Source: Turritopsis dohrnii
Taxonomy: Eukaryota; Cnidaria; Hydrozoa; Anthoathecata; Oceaniidae
Reading direction: 5' to 3'
Assembly: GCA_027922465.2 (NCBI GenBank)
Contig: BQMF02000013.1
Location: 1,240,001-1,304,000 of the forward strand
Length of the DNA stretch: 64,000 nt
Shown here: piece after piece, positions 60,201 to 64,000 of the stretch
Layout: each line of letters starts with the position of its first letter
Numbering within the stretch: the first letter of the stretch is position 1
Made by a program: the position numbers and the translations under genes
Notes under the pieces: model-generated
Database searches by the model: none
The model's input: the letters and a program-made list of their open reading frames with translations, nothing else
Told to the model about the DNA's origin: nothing

Positions 60201-63200
60201 CATCACACCAAAACTACACATGCTGGAGGATCATGTGGTGGAATTTGTTAGAAATTGGAAGGGGCAAATAGGGATGTATAGTGAACAGGGCGGACAGTCC
60301 ATCCATCCCGAATTTAATGGCATCCACCAATTGTTCTGCCGGATGAAGCCTAACATCAGGCGTGTGAAAAGTATGCTCAAAGAGCATCATATGAGGGTAA
60401 ATCCAAATGCCAAAAGGCTTAGAACAATTAAAAACAGTCGGAAAAGAAAGGTTGCTGACTAGAACACCAAATGTTTATATAAGAATTAATATAAAGTTTG
60501 AAGTAAAATAAGTTATGAATAAAAAAATACAGGTGAATTTGGTTTTTTTGTACCTTGTAAACGTACCTATGCTCTATCCAATTCCAATTTCCTTATGCTT
60601 GGAAAAACTTTGAAAATCTTTAAAATGCTTTCCAACCTTTTACCATGTCGATTCCACAAATTCAACATTATCTCTGGTAATTCCTAAGAACTGACACACT
60701 GCTCGAGAAATCCTCTTGTCAGTCTTTCAAGTGAATGTTCTTAGACCATGCTGTCAGCGGTTAGAGGTCTGAAACTGGTTATTTCAGCACTAAAATTCGC
60801 ATAACTTATGCAACAATGACGGCGTGGCACCCTAGATAAACTTACGCCACTCTCCCTGCCATTATGATTTAACGGAAGCAAGCCAGCGCGCCCGCATTCA
60901 GCTATGTCCGCCTCAAAACGAACGTGAACTGAAAACTGAAAAAGTATTGTTTATAGTTATAGTTATGCAGTTAAAATGTGACCACCTCCTTTATACGACC
61001 AGTTTGTGATCTGCCTAGGTTAATTTTAGTACAAACATAATTGCGTAAAACAACCACCTGTCTAAATTTTTCCATATCCCTGAAAGTAATTGTTATAGAG
61101 AGGTTTAACTGTGGTGCTTGACTTTTGTTAAAATAACACTATGTTCTGCATGCTCTTTTTGATGTTAACATGATCGAGCAGATATTGATATCTGATTTTC
61201 ATATTTCTTAGGAATGTCTGAAAGAGATGTTGATATCTGAAACATCTATAACAAACCTGTAAATACTAGTTGTGTCATTCATATGTTTCTATTACCAGAG
61301 GGTAATACACGTCAAAAACCAAAGCACAATGCGCCATTGGGCATCGAGATCTCAGCGCCCAAATTCAAACCTCACTTCTTCATGTTTGAACTTTTGTTTA
61401 TTCAGTTAATCATGAATATAAAAGTTTCTCTTATTATATGCATGGATGAAACAATCATTTTTTTCTTAACCCGCGTGATCAGAATATGTGTAGCAAGAGG
61501 ATAAATAGAAATACGAACATAAGTTTGAGCAATTTTAGGCAAATATAGATTGAAGATTTATAGCTCCCACCATCCAGACCCCCCAGATAGCTGCCATGGC
61601 TCACGTGGCAATTAACGCCACCCAAATTCAAATCTTGTATAACCCCCTGATTACACTGTAGTATGCAACCAGATCACTGCAAATTATGTTTAAAGAATTA
61701 TGAATCTCAATAGATAATAATCTTTCCACCAAAATTCACCTAACAAGTGGCATGCCACAAGGATCAATATTGGATCCTTTGACGTTAATATGATTGGTTA
61801 AGTATTAATAACAAATCCAAAATATAATCAAATTATGCCATTGTTATTGCCAGGTAAAAAACATTACCAGATAGATGTTGACATTTCCGAGATCAGGTTC
61901 ACCCACCAATCTCTGTTCAGTCGTGAGCATGTCCTAGAATCAAGGTTGATACAGCTTTACAGGCATTTTGTTCTTCGTCAGAAAAGTGGAGTGCAAGAAC
62001 ATTTGGAGCATAAGGTATTCTTTTTTCACAACTCTTACAATGGTCCGTTTAAATCGTTGAATTGGATATTGTGCATTATGAATATGATTTTCTTATCAGC
62101 TTGAGGCATTGCGAACATCATTGCAACAGCTGAAGAATGAAAGTGAAAATATTGAGCAAAAACAAAGTAAAATGCTGTCACGAGAGCATAACAAGCGGAT
62201 CAAAAGTGTTCTTCTTGAAATGAGGTAAAGTCTCCTCCTAGATGATGATATGTTTAAAATCCAACAAACGAATTCTGACTTGATTATCATGCAAGGGCAA
62301 GGCATTTGCAAATAAAAAATTTGTGCTTTTATCCTTTGTTTTTATTAACTTTTGTGAAGTTCAAGTTATTGTACAAAAAATCAATCCTTTACCAAGAATA
62401 TTTGCACCATTCAGTTTTTCGTTATTGAATTATGGTGAATCCAAAGTTCTCCCAAGAAAAAAGCAATATTTCTATTTTTTTCTACCAGTAATTACACCCA
62501 GTAAATTGAATGGAAATAGAAAACTCCTTACGTGCAAATGCTATTAATTGTATTTGGGAAGGAAAAGTAAGTCTATTAGGAACTGAGTTTATCTCTAATA
62601 ACATCTTTATGATCAGTTTTTTCACTCTCTGTATGATGAATACACCTTCCGTTCACTGTTCTGTAATTTTTTGACTCAGAATGCACAAGAGAGTGACACG
62701 GTTTTATAACTGCCATGATGATTGATCTTTATAGAGATTTGTACCTACTAAAAGAAAATGAAGAGGTGCGTGAACGTGCGTTGTTATTAAATATACTCCA
62801 GACGTGGCAAAAGATGAAAAAGTTACGTGAAGCTCAAGAGTATACTAACACCAGCAGTTGTTTGAAAGTTCGAAAGTACGAGTTTTTCTTTGTAATTGAA
62901 TGGTAGTTTTGTCAATCAGTAATTTTAAATTCATTACTGCTTTAAATCCACAGAGGTCATGTTTATGCAGTAATGACTTTGGGTGATTTTAATGGTAGTT
63001 TTAATGGTATTGTTTTTAGAGAATTATCGAATAAGGCGTCAGATGAACAGAAGTATCAACGAGAAGTTGACGAACGTATCGAGAGTGAAAGGTAAACTTT
63101 AATTCTAATTTTTATTTACAAATCCAATAGGCACTTCAACTCCAGCTGACACATCTCAATTTGACACAATTTCTCAATTTAATTTATTACCCCTCACCCA

Positions 63201-63928
63201 GCGCTATTGACCCCAAAATATCTGAAGACTTCACAGGGGAATGGGTAAGTGGCAGTACCACCTGGCATGCAGCCGGTAGAACATTGTGTTCATTCACAGC
63301 AGGACTCAAATCTAGAACCTCTGGTGTTCCAGCCGAACATGTTACCGTTATGCCACCGCTGCTTTTAAGTTAGTATATAGTTCATACAACTGGTTTGAAT
63401 TGAACTTCTTCTGAATTTTCATATTTAGGCAGTACTTTTCTGAACAGCACAAGGATGAGTTTGCAGAATATCATACCAAGCTAACACAGTGGAAAAAGTA
63501 TCGGAAACACTTAGTAAGAATTTATTGAAATTTTGCCTGGTGTTTGCTGTCTAGTCTTGGTTAAGAAATTATGTGTAATTGTATGAGAATCCTGAGACAA
63601 CTTATTTATAATGGTTTTGCAATATCATGAAATAGTTAGTTTTGATGACAGCTATTAGGATGTTAAACTATGGAGGTGTTTCGTTATTCCACAAAATTAT
63701 TCTAATCTGTTCTTGAATTGCCAGCTTTCCTACTTGTTTTTGTTATTGCTTTGAAATGTATTTGTGAGATCTTCTGAAAAAAGGGTGTAATCATATAAGA
63801 ACTGGCTGCTACAGTTATTGTGGTAATTAGTAAATTTCCTTTTTTTTCCTTAAAATTTTTTTCCTCTGCTTAGAAGAAAAAGCTCCAAAATGCTGATAAC
63901 AAAGACAATGAAAAAGAACTTGTTGCTG
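48263..63928 (+). CDS. CC2D2A: CC2D2A, ciliary transition-zone protein, N-terminal half (continues past the window)
   Basis: Scaffold of the MKS/transition-zone complex at the base of cilia. Exons: 48263-48307 (start MISQRMKERR), 48396-48452, 48539-48571, 49038-49103, 49184-49214, 52592-52728, 53933-54001, 54116-54220, 54769-54849, 55160-55298, 55441-55577, 55929-56057, 56154-56196, 61854-62014, 62100-62224, 62735-62875, 63020-63091, 63429-63513, 63874-63928. Phases agree at every join; about 570 residues so far. Diagnostic blocks: RERLRSRVKSSASD, EEEAFQFF, RNLEDEGFYVG, GWFNEDGNLKRQPNPLK, YQIDVDISEIRFTH with FSREHVLESRLIQLY, LLLNILQTWQKMKKLREAQEY and WKKYRKH. The C2 and peptidase-like C-terminal parts lie to the right. 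Intron 13 (56197-61853) holds a RAG1-like transposon; intron 5 holds nested Harbinger and hAT elements. Confidence 0.95.
50007..51799. mobile_element. 1.79 kb hAT element with 5-bp duplication, nested
   Basis: Ends CAGGGTTCGAAT and its inverse; ATGCG flanks both sides (50002-50006, 51800-51804). GATCCGCGAA-like blocks are shared by both subterminal regions. It encodes a truncated transposase on the minus strand (50865-50218). A 5-bp duplication points to the hAT5 branch rather than the usual 8 bp. Confidence 0.8.
50218..50865 (-). pseudogene. hAT transposase C-terminal fragment
   Basis: 215 residues ending in an acidic tail. The hAT dimerisation domain is clear: LLITPFSNAKLERMFSRMLR then DWRNRLYRDRLSATLQI, as in ZNF862-type transposases. 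The N-terminal BED finger and the catalytic RNase H part are missing within the element, so it is internally deleted and needs help in trans. Confidence 0.8.
53093..53875. mobile_element. 783-bp TIR element in CC2D2A intron 6
   Basis: Ends CAGGCCCTACCAGG and the inverse of CAGTCCCTACCCGG, flanked by GTCTTT (53087-53092 and 53876-53881). Sub-ends are rich in GCACGTGCGATG-type motifs in both orientations. No conserved transposase was seen. CAG ends suggest a hAT relative; the 6-bp duplication is unusual. Confidence 0.55.
56239..60926. mobile_element. RAG1-like DNA transposon, 4.69 kb, in CC2D2A intron 13
   Basis: The ends share CACGTTCGTTT in inverted orientation and, further in, GGCGGACAT and AATGCG blocks (the left arm has a short insertion). 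AACT flanks both sides (56235-56238, 60927-60930). Between them lies one plus-strand multi-exon gene with a RAG1-like N-terminal zinc region and a DDE-type core. RAG/Transib elements also begin with CAC, though they usually make 5-bp duplications. It matches what I know of RAG1-N-terminus-bearing elements reported in molluscs and cnidarians. No RAG2-like frame is present. Confidence 0.75.
56531..60462 (+). pseudogene. RAG1-like transposase gene, frame-broken copy
   Basis: Probable start 56531 or 56611. The first exon encodes LKKLCRICGNLV, DIHPPNICLKCYS, CTTCHWAK and GGRPRKNK, in the order of the RAG1 N-terminal zinc region. A frameshift near 57084 leads into a RING-like part (CLTCLLPTL, CPQCGKSF, CNKCNESFH). 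More shifts occur near 57350 and 57704, with in-frame stops at about 58240 and 58390. Later exons, all with GT/AG borders: about 58199, 58472-58709 (VKIGGDHGSGSFKM), 58797-58873 (RVFTFGDYELLCALYG) continuing at 58986 (GRHCCLFCKI), 59250-59569, 59645-59802, 59881-60028, 60147-60462 (KLHMLEDHVVEF, GMYSEQGGQSIHPEFN). Candidate triad: Asp codons 58529 and 58828, Glu codon 60283. The copy is inactive as written. Confidence 0.7.
60927..61853. other. Remainder of CC2D2A intron 13
   Basis: No exon accepted. An open stretch after an AG at 61298 (EGNTRQKPKHNAPLG) would be in phase with exon 13 but has no donor that restores phase to the next exon, whereas exon 13 joins 61854 directly. Confidence 0.5.
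63190..63363 (-). repeat. tRNA-derived SINE in CC2D2A intron 17
   Basis: On the minus strand the head reads GCAGCGGTGGCATAACGG (tRNA-like 5' end with A box) and GATTTGAGTCC (B box at 63312-63302), spaced as in a tRNA. The body runs toward 63190. Polymerase III promoter boxes are inferred from consensus. Confidence 0.55.
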
Positions 63929-64000
63929 GTATTGTACCAACTTTTCCCATTTCCTCGTTTATCCTATTTGTTTTCCAGGTTCCTAGTTTTTGAAAGTCAT

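Noticed and set aside
61299..61504. Open frame after an AG acceptor in CC2D2A intron 13
   Set aside because: No donor in the right phase; skipping it restores a conserved CC2D2A join.
1..64000. CRISPR arrays, bacterial operons, tRNA or rRNA genes
   Set aside because: Nothing of the kind; the DNA is intron-rich and eukaryotic, and tRNA-like motifs seen are SINE fragments.

Overview
The window is AT-rich animal nuclear DNA. Its genes are split into many short exons with GT/AG introns, and the space between and inside them is packed with transposons and small inverted-repeat elements. The conserved genes are typical of animals, including ciliated ones: an NKCC-type SLC12 transporter, CCDC93, a doublecortin-like kinase and CC2D2A. 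The AT bias and a DNA transposon of a type I associate with Hydra suggest a cnidarian, most likely a hydrozoan. That placement is inference; no taxonomic marker was tested.

Layout. 1-1437: upstream sequence with a small MITE. 1438-7133 (+): cation-chloride cotransporter, seven exons, reaching its true C-terminus. 8843-16050 (-): CCDC93, 17 exons that join in phase, lacking only a short N-terminus. 16051-19150: gene-free, with LINE and SINE remnants. 19152-27799: a stack of nested transposons centred on an apparently intact 5.97 kb element (21128-27097) with 3-bp target duplications. It carries a spliced DDE transposase gene (Zator/ISAzo13-like) and a second gene coding for a chromatin-reader-like segment plus a BEN-like C-terminus. 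29598-31510 (+): a three-exon gene for an unknown secreted protein. 32750-37122 (-): a two-exon JmjC/cupin oxygenase. 38791-41497 (+): doublecortin-like kinase. 43322-43666 (+): an orphan 114-residue ORF. 48263 to the right edge (+): CC2D2A, 19 exons seen, continuing past the window.

The most notable system is a 4.7 kb transposon (56239-60926) inside CC2D2A intron 13. It has terminal inverted repeats starting with CAC, a 4-bp duplication AACT, and a multi-exon gene. The N-terminal part resembles the zinc-binding N-terminus and RING region of RAG1. The later exons carry a DDE-type core with an HGSG block, a Gly-Asp-Tyr block followed by a CxxC pair, and a late Glu. This copy has in-frame stops and frameshifts, so it is probably a fossil. 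No RAG2-like partner is visible. CC2D2A exons on both sides join in phase, so the host gene tolerates the insertion.

The host genes do not form a pathway, but two concern membrane traffic and cilia (CCDC93 in the CCC/Commander complex, CC2D2A at the ciliary transition zone) and one is a microtubule-binding kinase. Reading frames were joined by hand from splice signals and phase.
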